A stretch of DNA of 64,000 nucleotides from Desmospora profundinema (lineage in GTDB: Bacteria > Bacillota > Bacilli > Thermoactinomycetales > DSM-45169), in the NCBI RefSeq assembly GCF_031454155.1, contig NZ_JAVDQG010000002.1, positions 248,001 through 312,000 of the forward strand, in the 5' to 3' direction. The position numbers and the translations under genes were made by a program. How positions within the stretch are numbered: position 1 is the stretch's first letter; every line of letters starts with the position of its first letter. Below the pieces are notes generated by a model. It did not search any database. It was not told the origin of the DNA and was given only the letters and a program-made list of their open reading frames with translations. Positions 16,317 to 26,027 of this stretch are shown here, one piece after another.

Positions 16317-16430
16317 GAGACGGCTGACAAACTTTTTATTAAAGGAAGAGGGGACCGATTTTCGGTGGAGCGGACTTCCCCTCATCTGTGGTAGGGAAAG
16401 AGGCGTGGAGACGAAAGACCCACTTTGCAC
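16292..16430 (-). other. element E2: terminator-ending segment upstream of the acyl-CoA ligase
   Basis: Read on the minus strand it starts with the end of a family A unit (GCGATCCAGTGCAAAGTGGG) and continues with CACGCCTCTTTCCCT. It then has a stem GAGGGGA ... ACCGAAAATCGGT CCCCTC, then CTTCCTTTAATAAAAAG, and ends in a terminator GCGCCC/GGGTGC plus T6 at 16292-16316. The same blocks in the same order occur at 3343-3570. It lies between trhO and the ligase gene, so it is either a transcribed leader or the trhO terminator region. Confidence 0.45.
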
Positions 16431-16533
16431 TGGATCGCACAAGCCTCGCCAGAGTCACTTCGTTCCCTGGTCTCGCTTTGCACTAGATAGCACAAGTCTC
16501 GCCACGGTCACTTCGTTCCCTGGTCTCGCTTTG
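16427..16533 (+). repeat. two tandem family A units
   Basis: Two head-to-tail copies: TGCACTGGATCGCACAAGCC / TCGCCAGAGTCACTTCG / TTCCCTGGTCTCGCTT, then TGCACTAGATAGCACAAGTC and a matching tail. They are next to element E2, downstream of trhO. Confidence 0.8.
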
Positions 16534-16569
16534 ATTACTGCTGAGCACTCTCTATGGATGCTCTTTCAA

Positions 16570-17472
16570 TTAGGAGGCATGGCTTGTGCGCCCATGATTT
16601 TCCCTGCAGGAATCGGAACAATATCCATCCTGTTTCTCGCGACAATCCGGACAACACAGATGCAGGTGGTGACAGCTGGGATCGGCACAATTATGAGGGG
16701 TTTCCGCCGATTTCCCGCAGTGAATACAGGTTCCCACCACCACTTCCTCTTCCTGATTTACCGGAACGGAAAGGCGCTCATCAAAGACAAAGCACTTCCC
16801 GTCAAAGAGACGCCCCCGCACTTCCGGATCCTTGCCGTAGGTGACGATTCCCCCATCCAATTGGGCCACATGCTGAAAGCCTTCTTCCAGCATGAAAGCG
16901 GTCAGCTTTTCACAGCGAATTCCACCCGTACAGTATGTGAGAATCGTCCGGTCTTTGTAAGGAGACAAATGCTCCCGGATCCATTCAGGAAATTCACGAA
17001 ACGAATGCACGTCGGGGCGGATCGCGCCGCGAAAATGGCCCAGATCGTATTCGTAGTCGTTGCGCCCGTCCACGATTAACACATCCTCTTGCTGCATCGC
17101 CTCGTAAAACTGCCGCGGATTCAGACGCTGACCCGTTCGGTTGTTGGGATCCAGTTCTCCCTCTACGCGGAACGTGACCAGCTCCTCTTTCGGACGCACA
17201 TGCATCTTTTTAAAAGCGTGTCCATCATGAGGGTCTACTTTGAATGCCATGTTTGCAAACCGCGGATCTTGTTTCAGATGCGCCATGTAGACTTCCGTTT
17301 GCTCAACCGTTCCGGAAACAGTACCGTTGATCCCTTCTGGCGCCACCAGGATCCGCCCTTTCAGACCCAACTCACGGCAAAATTGAAGATGTTCTTCCGC
17401 AAAGGCTTCCGGATTTTCAATCGGGACGAATTGATAATATAACAAAACCTGATATGCCGGTTGATGATTCAT
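16570..17472 (-). CDS. trhO: rhodanese-domain tRNA uridine 5-hydroxylase TrhO
   Basis: Prephenate-independent, oxygen-dependent tRNA U34 hydroxylase (YbfQ/YceA family), which makes ho5U in the anticodon wobble position. About 300 aa. The N-terminal ferredoxin-like domain holds [15 protein letters not shown]. The central rhodanese domain has [21 protein letters not shown] and the active-site loop [11 protein letters not shown], with the catalytic Cys. The C-terminus is a Cys/His-rich tail (CIHCGK ... [14 protein letters not shown]) typical of the family. The start at ATG 17472 has AAGGAGAGGAAGG upstream. A monocistronic minus-strand unit flanked by repeats. Confidence 0.92.
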   Translation of the reverse strand: MNHQPAYQVLLYYQFVPIENPEAFAEEHLQFCRELGLKGRILVAPEGINGTVSGTVEQTEVYMAHLKQDPRFANMAFKVDPHDGHAFKKMHVRPKEELVTFRVEGELDPNNRTGQRLNPRQFYEAMQQEDVLIVDGRNDYEYDLGHFRGAIRPDVHSFREFPEWIREHLSPYKDRTILTYCTGGIRCEKLTAFMLEEGFQHVAQLDGGIVTYGKDPEVRGRLFDGKCFVFDERLSVPVNQEEEVVVGTCIHCGKSAETPHNCADPSCHHLHLCCPDCREKQDGYCSDSCRENHGRTSHAS

Positions 17473-17570
17473 GTTCCTTCCTCTCCTTCTCTCAAAAACG
17501 ATCATGGACGCCACGCCATGATACCAGCCCTTCCAAGTCATCCGATCAGTTTTCCTTACCCCTTTACACT

Positions 17571-17635
17571 GAGGCTTGGTTTTCCGTCTTCGCTCCATGC
17601 GTGGCAGAGTCGACTCCGACGGAAAACCAAACCTC
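17571..17635. repeat. long imperfect palindrome
   Basis: GAGGCTTGGTTTTCCGTC (17571-17588) and GACGGAAAACCAAACCTC (17618-17635) pair at 17 of 18 positions around a 29-base loop. There is no T tract on either side, so it is not a plain terminator. It sits in the 264-base gap between trhO and the acyl-CoA dehydrogenase. I see no gene in this gap. Confidence 0.75.
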
Positions 17636-17736
17636 CCTTCACGAAAACTTGATCGATATGGATAAAAAGGGAACTAGAAATCCGTCCCCATTGTAACCCA
17701 AATAGCGGGCAGAAGGAAAGGAAGGCTCCTACTCGA

Positions 17737-18867
17737 TCAGCAACCGATTTCCCGGGCAATCACCGTGCGTTGAATTTCTGATGTTCCTTCCCCGATCTCC
17801 GTCAGCTTGGCATCGCGAAAGAAACGTTCCACTTTATAGTCATGCATATATCCGTATCCTCCATGGATTTGAACCGCCTGGTTGCACACTCTCATCGCCA
17901 TCTCCGATGCATACAGTTTGCACATGGAGGCTTCTTTGGTAAATTTCTTTCCCTCGTCTTTCAACCAAGCTGCCTTGTAAACCATTGTCCGGGCCAGTTC
18001 GATCTCCATCGCCATATCCGCCAATTTATGCTGGATCACTTGGAACTTGGACAGCGATTGACCAAATTGAACCCGTTCCTTTGCATAGGCCAGAGCCGCT
18101 TCATACGCTCCCTGGGCGATTCCGACGGCCATCGCTCCAATCCCGATCCGTCCGCCGTCCAACGTGATAAGAAACTGCTTAAACCCGTGTCCAATCCTTC
18201 CCAGAATGTTCTCTTCCGGAATACGAACGTTTTCCATCACCAGTTCAGTGGTATTGGAGCTGTTTAAGCCCATCTTGACATAATTGTCGATGACGCGAAA
18301 CCCTTCCGTATCCGCAGGAACGATGAAAGCCGTAATCTCGGGACCGGGTCCGGTAACGGCGGTTAATGCGACAAAATCGGCATAACTGGCATTGGTGATA
18401 AAGCACTTGGAACCGTTGATCACCCATTCGTCCTTTTCCCGGACCGCCGTCGTTTTAGTCCCCCCGGCATCAGAACCGGCATTGGGTTCCGTAAGGCCGA
18501 ATGCGCCCAACGTCTCCCCTTTGCAAAGAGGAACCAGATACTTTTTTTTCTGTTCTTCTGTTCCAAATAGATAAAGGGGGGCACAACCCAACGAAACATG
18601 GGCGGAATAGGTAATCCCCGTGGAAGCACACACACGGCTTAATTCTTCCACTGCGATGGCGAAGCTGATGGTATCCGCCCCTCCCCCTCCCACCTTTTCC
18701 GGAAAGGGCAAGCCCATGAGGTTGAGATCGGCCATTTTCCGGAACACTTCAGCGGGAAACGCCTTGGTTCGGTCCCGTTCATCAGCGCCAGGTGCCACCT
18801 CTCCCTCCGCAAAATCCCGCATCAACTTTCGGATCATCCGCTGCTCTTCTGACAATTCAAAATTCAT
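17737..18867 (-). CDS. acyl-CoA dehydrogenase
   Basis: FAD-dependent dehydrogenase of the short/branched-chain type, about 376 aa. It catalyses the first step of beta-oxidation or of branched amino-acid breakdown. Signature [14 protein letters not shown] binds [14 protein letters not shown] is the beta-domain motif, and [34 protein letters not shown] is the C-terminal signature with the general-base Glu in the GEGTSE region. ATG 18867 is preceded by GGGGGTGGAGG. No electron-transfer flavoprotein genes are near. It may work with the acyl-CoA ligase at 14489. Confidence 0.94.
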   Translation of the reverse strand: MNFELSEEQRMIRKLMRDFAEGEVAPGADERDRTKAFPAEVFRKMADLNLMGLPFPEKVGGGGADTISFAIAVEELSRVCASTGITYSAHVSLGCAPLYLFGTEEQKKKYLVPLCKGETLGAFGLTEPNAGSDAGGTKTTAVREKDEWVINGSKCFITNASYADFVALTAVTGPGPEITAFIVPADTEGFRVIDNYVKMGLNSSNTTELVMENVRIPEENILGRIGHGFKQFLITLDGGRIGIGAMAVGIAQGAYEAALAYAKERVQFGQSLSKFQVIQHKLADMAMEIELARTMVYKAAWLKDEGKKFTKEASMCKLYASEMAMRVCNQAVQIHGGYGYMHDYKVERFFRDAKLTEIGEGTSEIQRTVIAREIGC

Positions 18868-18923
18868 TTTCCTCCACCCCCGGTTCTCTGTCTCTATCCG
18901 ATAACCTGCCACTCACAGTGCAA

Positions 18924-19046
18924 GGGCGTGTCTGGTTAATCCGTCAGGCGAGATCCCGGTCGGTGTGGCCGTCAAGCGCACAGGCTCTTCACCGGCCACA
19001 TCCACCTTGCTCACTCACCGGAAAGATTGAATATCCAGACAGGCCC
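18924..19046 (+). mobile_element. family B MITE-like element, internally shortened
   Basis: Terminal inverted repeats GGGCGTGTCTGGTTAATC (left) and GGGCCTGTCTGGATATTC (right, read inward). The right end is followed by TA, and the left is preceded by AA. The interior keeps GATCCCGGTCGGTGTGGCCG and CCGGCCACATCCACC as an inverted repeat, but lacks about 18 bases of the loop present in the 141-base copy at 49627-49767. Confidence 0.7.
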
Positions 19047-19210
19047 TAGTACTACAGTTACATTTGTATGAAGCGAGTATAGGAGCGTGGGTTGGTCCGG
19101 CTGGCGGGCTGTCTTCGATCTCTTGCAAAAAGCGCAAAGGATCGCAGCCATCCCACCACCCTCCCTTCTCACATTTGCACCTGCTCTTATAAACACAACT
19201 GTAGTACTAG
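19046..19210 (+). mobile_element. family D MITE-like element with a family B interior
   Basis: Perfect 14-base inverted ends CTAGTACTACAGTT ... AACTGTAGTACTAG. If the outer CTAG is the target duplication, the element proper is 19050-19206. Its interior (GGGCTGTCTTCGATCTCTTG, CAAAAAGCGCAAAGGATCGC, AGCCATCCCACCACCCTCCC) closely matches the interior of family B, although the ends are different. It abuts the right end of the B element at 18924-19046. No coding capacity. Confidence 0.65.
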
Positions 19211-19300
19211 TCTCGCCGGTCACTTCGTTCCCTGATCTCGCTATGCACTCATCGAGCACAAGTCTTGCCTGGGTCACTTTTGTTCCCTGGTCTCGCTATG
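19207..19300 (+). repeat. two tandem family A units, the first truncated by element D
   Basis: The first unit begins at TCTCGCCGGTCACTTCG, right after the D element. The second is nearly complete (GCACTCATCGAGCACAAGTC ... GGTCTCGCTATG). Together with the B and D elements they fill the 640-base gap between the acyl-CoA dehydrogenase and sigA. Confidence 0.7.
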
Positions 19301-19453
19301 ACAGCGCTTTCACACTCATTATAAGAGTAAATGCGATTTTTCATCAAGAATTTTTAGAATCCACCCAATTTTAGACTATTCCTCCCCCTCATGGGGTTTG
19401 CATTGGGTTCGGAAAAGGGATAAAATTGAACCAGAATAAGGTGCGGGTGAGAG

Positions 19454-19486
19454 AAAAAATAAAAAAGCACCCGAATCGGTGCTTTT
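19454..19486 (-). terminator. terminator of the dnaG-sigA operon
   Basis: Minus-strand AAAAGCACCGATTCGGGTGC hairpin followed by TTTTTTATTTTTT, about 25 bases after the sigA stop. Confidence 0.9.
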
Positions 19487-19509
19487 GCCAAATCAGTAGG
19501 TTCGCCTAT

Positions 19510-20628
19510 TCATTCCAGGAAATCCTTCAGCCGTTTGCTACGGCTGGGATGGCGCAGCTTGCGCAGGGCTTTCGCCTCAATCTGGCGGATCCGTTCCCGG
19601 GTAACACCAAACACTTTCCCAACTTCTTCCAGTGTGCGGGTGCGCCCGTCATCCAATCCAAATCGGAGCCGCAACACGTTTTCTTCCCGATCGGACAACG
19701 TATCCAACACATCTTTCAATTGTTCTTTCAACAGTTCATAAGCAGCCGCGTCCGCCGGTGCTTGGGCATCATCATCGGGAATAAAGTCGCCCAGATGGGA
19801 ATCGTCCTCTTCCCCGATCGGGGTTTCCAAAGAGACCGGTTCCTGAGCAATTTTCATAATTTCCCGGACCTTCTCCGGGCTGAGGTTCATCTCTTCCGCA
19901 ATCTCTTCCGGAGAGGGTTCCCGGCCCAGTTCTTGCAACAACTGACGGGAAACCCGAATCAGCTTGTTGATTGTCTCCACCATATGCACCGGAATCCGAA
20001 TCGTACGTGCCTGGTCGGCGATGGCCCGCGTAATCGCCTGACGAATCCACCATGTCGCATAGGTGCTGAATTTAAAGCCTTTGCGGTAATCAAATTTTTC
20101 CACGGCTTTAATCAAGCCCATGTTCCCTTCCTGAATCAAGTCGAGAAACAACATGCCGCGACCCACGTACCGCTTGGCGATACTTACCACCAGCCGGAGA
20201 TTGGCTTCAGCCAAACGACGTTTGGCTTCTTCGTCACCCGCTTCAATCCGCGTGGCCAGCTCTACCTCTTCCTCCGCAGAAAGAAGCGGCACACGACCAA
20301 TCTCCTTCAGGTACATACGGACAGGGTCATTAATCTTCACACCGGGAGGAACGCTTAGATCGTCCTCCAACAAATCATTCTCTTCCGATTCATCGTTCTG
20401 GGAAAAAACGATATTGTCATCCTCTTCGTTGATCACTTCAATCCCCTGTTCACTTAAGGACTCAAAAAATTCATCCATCTGTTGGGGATCTTGGTCGAAT
20501 GGAGACATTTTTTCCATGATCTCTTTATATGTGAGGACCCCGCGTTTCTTTCCGAGATCCGCCAGTTGCTCTTTTACTTGTTCCAGAGTGACTTCTTGCT
20601 CCAAGTCCACATTTTGTTCGTTTGCCAA
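19510..20628 (-). CDS. sigA: primary RNA polymerase sigma factor
   Basis: Vegetative sigma-70 factor, about 372 aa. Region 1.1 is short and acidic. Region 1.2 is [16 protein letters not shown]. Region 2 holds [42 protein letters not shown] and [20 protein letters not shown], which recognise the -10. Region 4 holds [36 protein letters not shown] for the -35. The start is TTG 20628 with AAGGAGGG nine bases upstream; no ATG fits. It is cotranscribed downstream of dnaG (128-base gap). In Bacillus trmK follows sigA, but here the sigA terminator ends the operon. Confidence 0.97.
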   Translation of the reverse strand: MANEQNVDLEQEVTLEQVKEQLADLGKKRGVLTYKEIMEKMSPFDQDPQQMDEFFESLSEQGIEVINEEDDNIVFSQNDESEENDLLEDDLSVPPGVKINDPVRMYLKEIGRVPLLSAEEEVELATRIEAGDEEAKRRLAEANLRLVVSIAKRYVGRGMLFLDLIQEGNMGLIKAVEKFDYRKGFKFSTYATWWIRQAITRAIADQARTIRIPVHMVETINKLIRVSRQLLQELGREPSPEEIAEEMNLSPEKVREIMKIAQEPVSLETPIGEEDDSHLGDFIPDDDAQAPADAAAYELLKEQLKDVLDTLSDREENVLRLRFGLDDGRTRTLEEVGKVFGVTRERIRQIEAKALRKLRHPSRSKRLKDFLE

Positions 20629-20756
20629 CCTTGCGTTCCCTCCTTCCCTGGCTCTTTGCTTCAGCCCCCTTTTGAACCTGTTCCCTCTTATACACCAGTT
20701 CAACCCCGGTCGGGACGGCTGTGGCAAATGCCAGCGCACTCAGACAATATGAATGA

Positions 20757-22589
20757 TCAGTCATGGTTTCGGTTCCGGTATAGACGAAGGATGGATTCCT
20801 GTGCCAACCGCGCTGCCTCTAACGGATCCTTGGTCTTTTCCAGTTCCCGCTTTGCGGCGAAGACTTCCCGCTCCCGGTTCAACTGGCGGATGCGCCGGAT
20901 ACAGCCATCCACTTCCTCTTCCAAGTTGACCTGGGGCAGATCCATCATACCCAGTTCCGCAATCAAAGAGGTTAACGAGTCATCGTCTACCAACCGGATG
21001 AATGCATGTAGCCCCCCGTCGAAGCCTGACCGGTGGTATGAATAAAGATAAGCGGCAATGGCTTCATGAGCTTCAGTCTGGAAGTTGACGCCGATCTCTC
21101 CCATTGCTCTGTCCAAGTATTCCGGGTGTTGGAGTAAGATGGCCAACAGGCGTCGTTCCGCGATCTCAAGAGGGGTTTTCGATCGTTGATGGGAAGCGAC
21201 CATGTGTTTGCCACCATGATATCCATTATTCCACTTCCCTTGGCCTTTATCCCCCCGGGGTGCCCTCTTCTTTTTTGACGCGGCTTTCCGCTGTTCCTGT
21301 TTCAAGGCATCCAATGAAATGTCGAACTCCTCGGATAGCCGACGAAGGTAATGGTCGCGCTCGATGGCCTGAGGCAACCGCGCCACTAATTCGACCGCCC
21401 GTGCCAGATACTGCATCCGATCATCTTCATCGTTTAGATTATGGTCTTTTTTAATGGTTTCCAGCTTAAACGCGGTAAAGGGCAAAGCCTGGGCCAGCAC
21501 TTCATCGGTGAAGGCATCGGCTCCGTATTCTCCAATATAATCGTCCGGATCCATCCCATGGGGCATCCGAGCCACCTTAACCACGCACTCCCGCTCCCTC
21601 AGCACATCCATCCCCCGTTCAGCCGCCTGCTGCCCGGGAGTGTCGGAGTCATAGCAGAGTATCACGGTCTCAGCGTTGCGGCGAATCACCCGGGCTTGAG
21701 AATCCGTCAATGAGGTTCCCAATGTGGCGACGCCGTTTTTGACACCGGCCTGCCATGCGGCAATGACATCCATGTAACCTTCAAATAGAACGGATTGCGC
21801 TTCTTTTCGAATGGATTTACGTGCCCGGTGCAGGTTGAATAAAAATTTGCCCTTATGAAACAAGGGAGTCTCGGGGCTGTTTAAGTACTTGGGGCGCCCA
21901 TCCCCCAACAAACGTCCGCCAAAGGCAATCACCCTCCCTTGGGAATCGTGGATGGGAAACATCACCCGCCCCCGAAACCGGTCAAAACAGGAAGAGCGCC
22001 CACCCGTGGAAGAGTCCCGTTGTGCAACCAGACCTGCCTTTATCAGCTCGTCTTCATGAAATCCCCGCCGTTTGAGAAAGGGCAACAAGAACCGATAAGA
22101 GTCAGGAGCGTACCCTAGCTGGAATTCTTCCATCGTGGAATGTTGGATTCCCCGGCGGGTAAGATATTCCCTCGCCTCCTCTCCATGGTCCGTGTTCATC
22201 AACAAGTGATGAAACAGCCTTGCAGCCAGATCCATCGCTTCACGCAACCGCTGCTTCTCTTTCTCCTCGGGATCCGACTCGCCTTCATCCAGACGGGGAA
22301 CCGTAATTCCCGCCTGGTCCGCCAGATGATGGACCGCTTCTACAAAGGTGAACTGCTCCATCTCCATCACGAATTTAAAGACATTCCCACCGGCCCCGCA
22401 CCCAAAACAGTAATAGATCTGCTTATCGGGGGACACGGAAAAAGAGGGAGTGCTTTCAGAGTGGAAAGGGCAGAGGCCGAAGTAATTGCGGCCACTCTTC
22501 TTCAGCTGGACCGACTGGCTGACCACGTCGACGATGTCATGATGCTCCCGGACACGGTCGATGACTTCGTCAGGGATCCGTCCCTTCAA
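20757..22589 (-). CDS. dnaG: DNA primase
   Basis: Makes RNA primers at the replication fork with DnaB helicase. 610 aa, the usual length. The N-terminal CHC2 zinc finger has Cys40, His43, Cys61 and Cys64. The TOPRIM catalytic core includes VLFEGYMDVIAAWQAG and VILCYDSDTPGQQAAERG with metal-binding acidic residues. The C-terminal helicase-binding domain starts near residue 440, after a basic, glycine-rich linker (KKKRAPRGDKGQGKWNNGYHGG) that is longer than I would expect. It starts at TTG 22589 after GGGAGGCGG. First gene of the dnaG-sigA operon. Confidence 0.97.
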   Translation of the reverse strand: MKGRIPDEVIDRVREHHDIVDVVSQSVQLKKSGRNYFGLCPFHSESTPSFSVSPDKQIYYCFGCGAGGNVFKFVMEMEQFTFVEAVHHLADQAGITVPRLDEGESDPEEKEKQRLREAMDLAARLFHHLLMNTDHGEEAREYLTRRGIQHSTMEEFQLGYAPDSYRFLLPFLKRRGFHEDELIKAGLVAQRDSSTGGRSSCFDRFRGRVMFPIHDSQGRVIAFGGRLLGDGRPKYLNSPETPLFHKGKFLFNLHRARKSIRKEAQSVLFEGYMDVIAAWQAGVKNGVATLGTSLTDSQARVIRRNAETVILCYDSDTPGQQAAERGMDVLRERECVVKVARMPHGMDPDDYIGEYGADAFTDEVLAQALPFTAFKLETIKKDHNLNDEDDRMQYLARAVELVARLPQAIERDHYLRRLSEEFDISLDALKQEQRKAASKKKRAPRGDKGQGKWNNGYHGGKHMVASHQRSKTPLEIAERRLLAILLQHPEYLDRAMGEIGVNFQTEAHEAIAAYLYSYHRSGFDGGLHAFIRLVDDDSLTSLIAELGMMDLPQVNLEEEVDGCIRRIRQLNREREVFAAKRELEKTKDPLEAARLAQESILRLYRNRNHD

Positions 22590-23291
22590 GAAATCACCGC
22601 CTCCCAGATATCCATTTCCCTCTTGCGCGGATGGTTGACATATTCGTACCTATTCGCCAAGATTCGTCAAACTCCTGCAACCTTAGACGCTAAATTCTCC
22701 AGAGAAAAAATGGAAAAACTGAATTGGTTTTGCGACTGCATATCTTTTTATTCTACACGATTCTCCAAAATCCTGCCACTATCCCGCGACGGAACGGCGA
22801 TGGTTTCTCCTTCCATCTTTCCTTTGTATTATACGCGGATCGATGAAAAAAATCCTTCCATCCCTTGACATTATTAAACTAGTTTGACCCTGTACCGATG
22901 AAACGACATTTAGAAGAAAGAGGGCAGACAAACCGGCTAACCTAGGACTTGGATCACGTTCGTTTGGTTCGCCTGTAGATATTAAGCGTCCAATCTCCCC
23001 GGCATCAGGGTTGGATGATTCGATTAGGTGGTCCGCCACCCGCTTCTGTCTTTCCAACGGGTGATTTTGGCTTCATTTGAACTTGCCCGTGATCCGGTTA
23101 ATCTGGATCGAAAGCATTGTTCCTTTCATCGTCTTGCTTGGGGAAATAAGATAGCAAAACGATTCTTCCGAAGAAACGGAACCAACACTTCCCGATCCAT
23201 GGCAGTGAATGGTTTGAGTAAGTACAAATCGCACATTCCTTTATCCCTGTTCTCCCATCATTTTTCGACACCGTCCCCTACACTTCCTCCC
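22590..23291. other. 700-base upstream region of the dnaG-sigA operon
   Basis: I see no gene with a ribosome site and family resemblance in this stretch. On the minus strand a TATAAT -10 (22828-22833, GCGTATAATAC) lies about 240 bases before dnaG, with a poor -35, and is the best candidate for the operon promoter. TTGACA on the plus strand at 22865-22870 has no convincing -10 partner. The long untranslated leader is unexplained. Confidence 0.4.
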
Positions 23292-23335
23292 CCAAAACGA
23301 TCCACGCCTGGTATGATACCGGGCGTGGATCGTTT
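23292..23335 (-). terminator. terminator-like stem after ppdK
   Basis: A perfect 14-base-pair stem AAACGATCCACGCC/GGCGTGGATCGTTT with a 13-base loop, 23 bases past the ppdK stop. The T run after it on the minus strand is only four bases, so it is a strong structure with a weak tail. Confidence 0.65.
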
Positions 23336-23357
23336 GTTGGGAATGATGATTTTCGAT

Positions 23358-26027
23358 TTACGAAGTGGTTCCTGCTACTTCCTCCCTTTCCGTCAAAGCG
23401 GCTTGTGCTGACGCCAGACGGGCGAGGGGAACCCGAAAAGGAGAGCAGCTGACATAGTCTAGTCCTACCTCGTGACAAAAGTGAATGGAACGTTTTTCCC
23501 CGCCGTGCTCTCCACAGATGCCGGTTTTCAGGTCCGTCTTTACCATCCGTCCTTCATTCACACCCATGGAGACCAGCAGCCCCACTCCTTCTCGATCCAG
23601 CGTGATAAAGGGGTTCTCCGGCAAAATCTTCCGTTCCATATAGTGATGCAGGAATTTCCCTTCTGCATCGTCACGGCTGTAACCAAACGTCGTTTGGGTT
23701 AGATCGTTGGTGCCGAAGGAGAAAAAGTCGGCGGATTTGGCGATCTCTCCCGCTGTCAGGGCGGCCCGCGGCACTTCGATCATGGTGCCCACCGTAAAGG
23801 GAATGTCGACAGCGGCAGTGGTTTGAACCTTCTGCGCCACCTGTTCCACCAATTCTCTCATCTCTTTTAATTCGTTAACATGGCCCACCAATGGAATCAT
23901 GATCTCCGGCTTCACCGTGATGCCTTCGCTCATCGCTTGGGATGCCGCCTGAAAGATCGCCTCCACCTGCATGGCGTATATCTCCGGATGCGTTAAGCCG
24001 AGCCGACATCCGCGGTGCCCCAGCATCGGATTAAATTCATGCAAGGCACGAACCTGACGCAAAAGCGCTTCCTTCTCCCGCAGTTCCCTGGGATCGGTAT
24101 CCCCCTTCGCCTGAAGCCGTGCCACCTCCATCTGCAACTCTTCCAGATTAGGCAGGAACTCATGAAGAGGAGGATCCAATAGGCGAATGGTGACGGGAAG
24201 ACCGTCCATCGCCCGAAAGATTCCATGAAAGTCATCCCGTTGCAAGGGCAACAGGGCCTCAAGGGCTTGCTCACGATCTTCGGTCGTTTCCGCCAGAATC
24301 ATGGAACGAACCTTTGGCACCCTTTCCGGGTCCATGAACATATGCTCCGTCCGGCACAGCCCGATTCCCTCTGCGCCGAACTCCCGTGCTTTGGACGCAT
24401 CGACAGGATTATCCGCATTGGTCCGCACTCGGAGTTTACGCACTTCATCCGCCCAAGCCAACAATTGCTGGAACTCGCTTGAAAGCTCGGGATCGATCAG
24501 GGGAACCTTGCCGCCGATCACCCGGCCGCTACCGCCATCGATGGAGAGTTCATCCCCTTCTGTCAGCACCTGATTTTCCACCCTGATTTCTTTCTTTTTC
24601 AAGTCGATCTTAATCTCTTCGCAGCCGCAAATACAGGGTTTGCCCATTCCACGGGCGACGACGGCCGCATGGCTGGTCATGCCGCCTCGGGTAGTGAGGA
24701 CACCCTGGGCAGCGACGATACCGTGTATATCTTCCGGCGTCGTCTCCAGTCGGACCAACAGGACTTTTTTCCCTGCCTGCGCCCATCGTTCCGCCGTGTC
24801 GGCGTCAAACACCACCTGTCCCGATGCAGCTCCCGGAGAAGCGGGCAGGCCTTTGGCCAACACCTCCAGATCCGCTTCAGGATCGATGCGACGATGAAGG
24901 ATCTGATCCAGCTGATCGGGGTCCACACGGTTGATCGCTTCTTCCCGTGAGATCACGCCTTCGGCCACCAAATCCACGGCGATTTTAACAGCAGCATGAG
25001 CCGTTCGTTTCCCGGAGCGGGTTTGCAGGATGTAAAGCTTTCCCCGTTCCACTGTAAACTCAATATCCTGCATGTCTTGATAATGCGTCTCCAAACGAGC
25101 AGCAATATCGACAAAGGAATCGTAAATATCCGGCATGCGGTCGGCCAAAGCAGCAATCGGTTCCGGCGTGCGAATCCCGGCCACGACATCTTCCCCTTGA
25201 GCGTTAATCAGATACTCTCCGTACAACACCTTCTCCCCTGTGGAAGGATTGCGGGTGAACGCCACACCGGTCCCGGAATCTTCCCCCATGTTGCCAAACA
25301 CCATCATCTGTACATTGACCGCTGTTCCCAGGTCATCGGGAATTTGATGGACCTTTCGGTAAACGCGGGCCCGTTGGTTGTTCCACGAATCAAAGACAGC
25401 CACAATCGCACGATGGAGCTGATCCACGGGATCCTGCGGAAATGCCTCGCCCGTCTCCTCCCGGACCAGTTCCTTAAATGAACGGGTCACCTCCACCCAA
25501 TCTTCCGCGGTCAAGTCAGTGTCTAAATCCACGCCGCGTTCCTTCTTTTTCGCATCGATCACCCGCTCAAAACGGTAATGGGGAATACCCAACACCACAT
25601 CTCCGAACATCTGGATGAACCGTCGGTAACAATCACGGGCAAAACGAGCATTTCCGGTGAGCTTTTCCAACCCTTCCACGGTGCGGTCGTTCAATCCCAA
25701 ATTAAGCACCGTATCCATCATCCCCGGCATGGAAATGACGGCGCCGGAACGCACAGAAACCAAGAGTGGGTCATTGGGATCACCCAGTTTTTTGCCTGAT
25801 CGTTTTTCCAAAGCGGACAAAGCGGAGGCGATTTCATTCTTCTGTTCACGGGTCATCGTACGATCTGCATCATAGTATTGAAGACACGCAGCAGTTGTGA
25901 TAGTGAATCCCGGAGGCACCGGAAGTCCGGCCCGGGTCATTTCCGCCAGGTTAGCCCCTTTGCCCCCCATCAGATGCTTCCAATCCAGCCGACCTTCATC
26001 GAAAGCGATGACCATGGCATGACTCAT
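23358..26027 (-). CDS. ppdK: pyruvate, phosphate dikinase
   Basis: Interconverts PEP, AMP and PPi with pyruvate, ATP and Pi. 889 aa, full length. The N-terminal ATP-grasp domain begins AMVIAFDEG and contains [21 protein letters not shown]. The swivelling phosphohistidine domain has [22 protein letters not shown], with the catalytic His after the regulatory Thr. The C-terminal PEP barrel has [12 protein letters not shown] and the terminal [28 protein letters not shown]. The ATG at 26027 overlaps the ppsR stop (ATGA) and has GAGGAAGG upstream. PPDK is absent from Bacillus subtilis. It can run in either direction, for gluconeogenesis or for ATP-yielding glycolysis. Confidence 0.96.
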   Translation of the reverse strand: MSHAMVIAFDEGRLDWKHLMGGKGANLAEMTRAGLPVPPGFTITTAACLQYYDADRTMTREQKNEIASALSALEKRSGKKLGDPNDPLLVSVRSGAVISMPGMMDTVLNLGLNDRTVEGLEKLTGNARFARDCYRRFIQMFGDVVLGIPHYRFERVIDAKKKERGVDLDTDLTAEDWVEVTRSFKELVREETGEAFPQDPVDQLHRAIVAVFDSWNNQRARVYRKVHQIPDDLGTAVNVQMMVFGNMGEDSGTGVAFTRNPSTGEKVLYGEYLINAQGEDVVAGIRTPEPIAALADRMPDIYDSFVDIAARLETHYQDMQDIEFTVERGKLYILQTRSGKRTAHAAVKIAVDLVAEGVISREEAINRVDPDQLDQILHRRIDPEADLEVLAKGLPASPGAASGQVVFDADTAERWAQAGKKVLLVRLETTPEDIHGIVAAQGVLTTRGGMTSHAAVVARGMGKPCICGCEEIKIDLKKKEIRVENQVLTEGDELSIDGGSGRVIGGKVPLIDPELSSEFQQLLAWADEVRKLRVRTNADNPVDASKAREFGAEGIGLCRTEHMFMDPERVPKVRSMILAETTEDREQALEALLPLQRDDFHGIFRAMDGLPVTIRLLDPPLHEFLPNLEELQMEVARLQAKGDTDPRELREKEALLRQVRALHEFNPMLGHRGCRLGLTHPEIYAMQVEAIFQAASQAMSEGITVKPEIMIPLVGHVNELKEMRELVEQVAQKVQTTAAVDIPFTVGTMIEVPRAALTAGEIAKSADFFSFGTNDLTQTTFGYSRDDAEGKFLHHYMERKILPENPFITLDREGVGLLVSMGVNEGRMVKTDLKTGICGEHGGEKRSIHFCHEVGLDYVSCSPFRVPLARLASAQAALTEREEVAGTTS

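Noticed and set aside
22779-23057. A 92-codon minus-strand frame upstream of dnaG
   Set aside because: No ribosome site, no family resemblance, and it overlaps the probable dnaG-sigA promoter.
23292-23335. The stem after ppdK as a riboswitch or plus-strand terminator
   Set aside because: It lies 23 bases behind the ppdK stop and no plus-strand gene ends before it; a ppdK terminator is the simpler reading.
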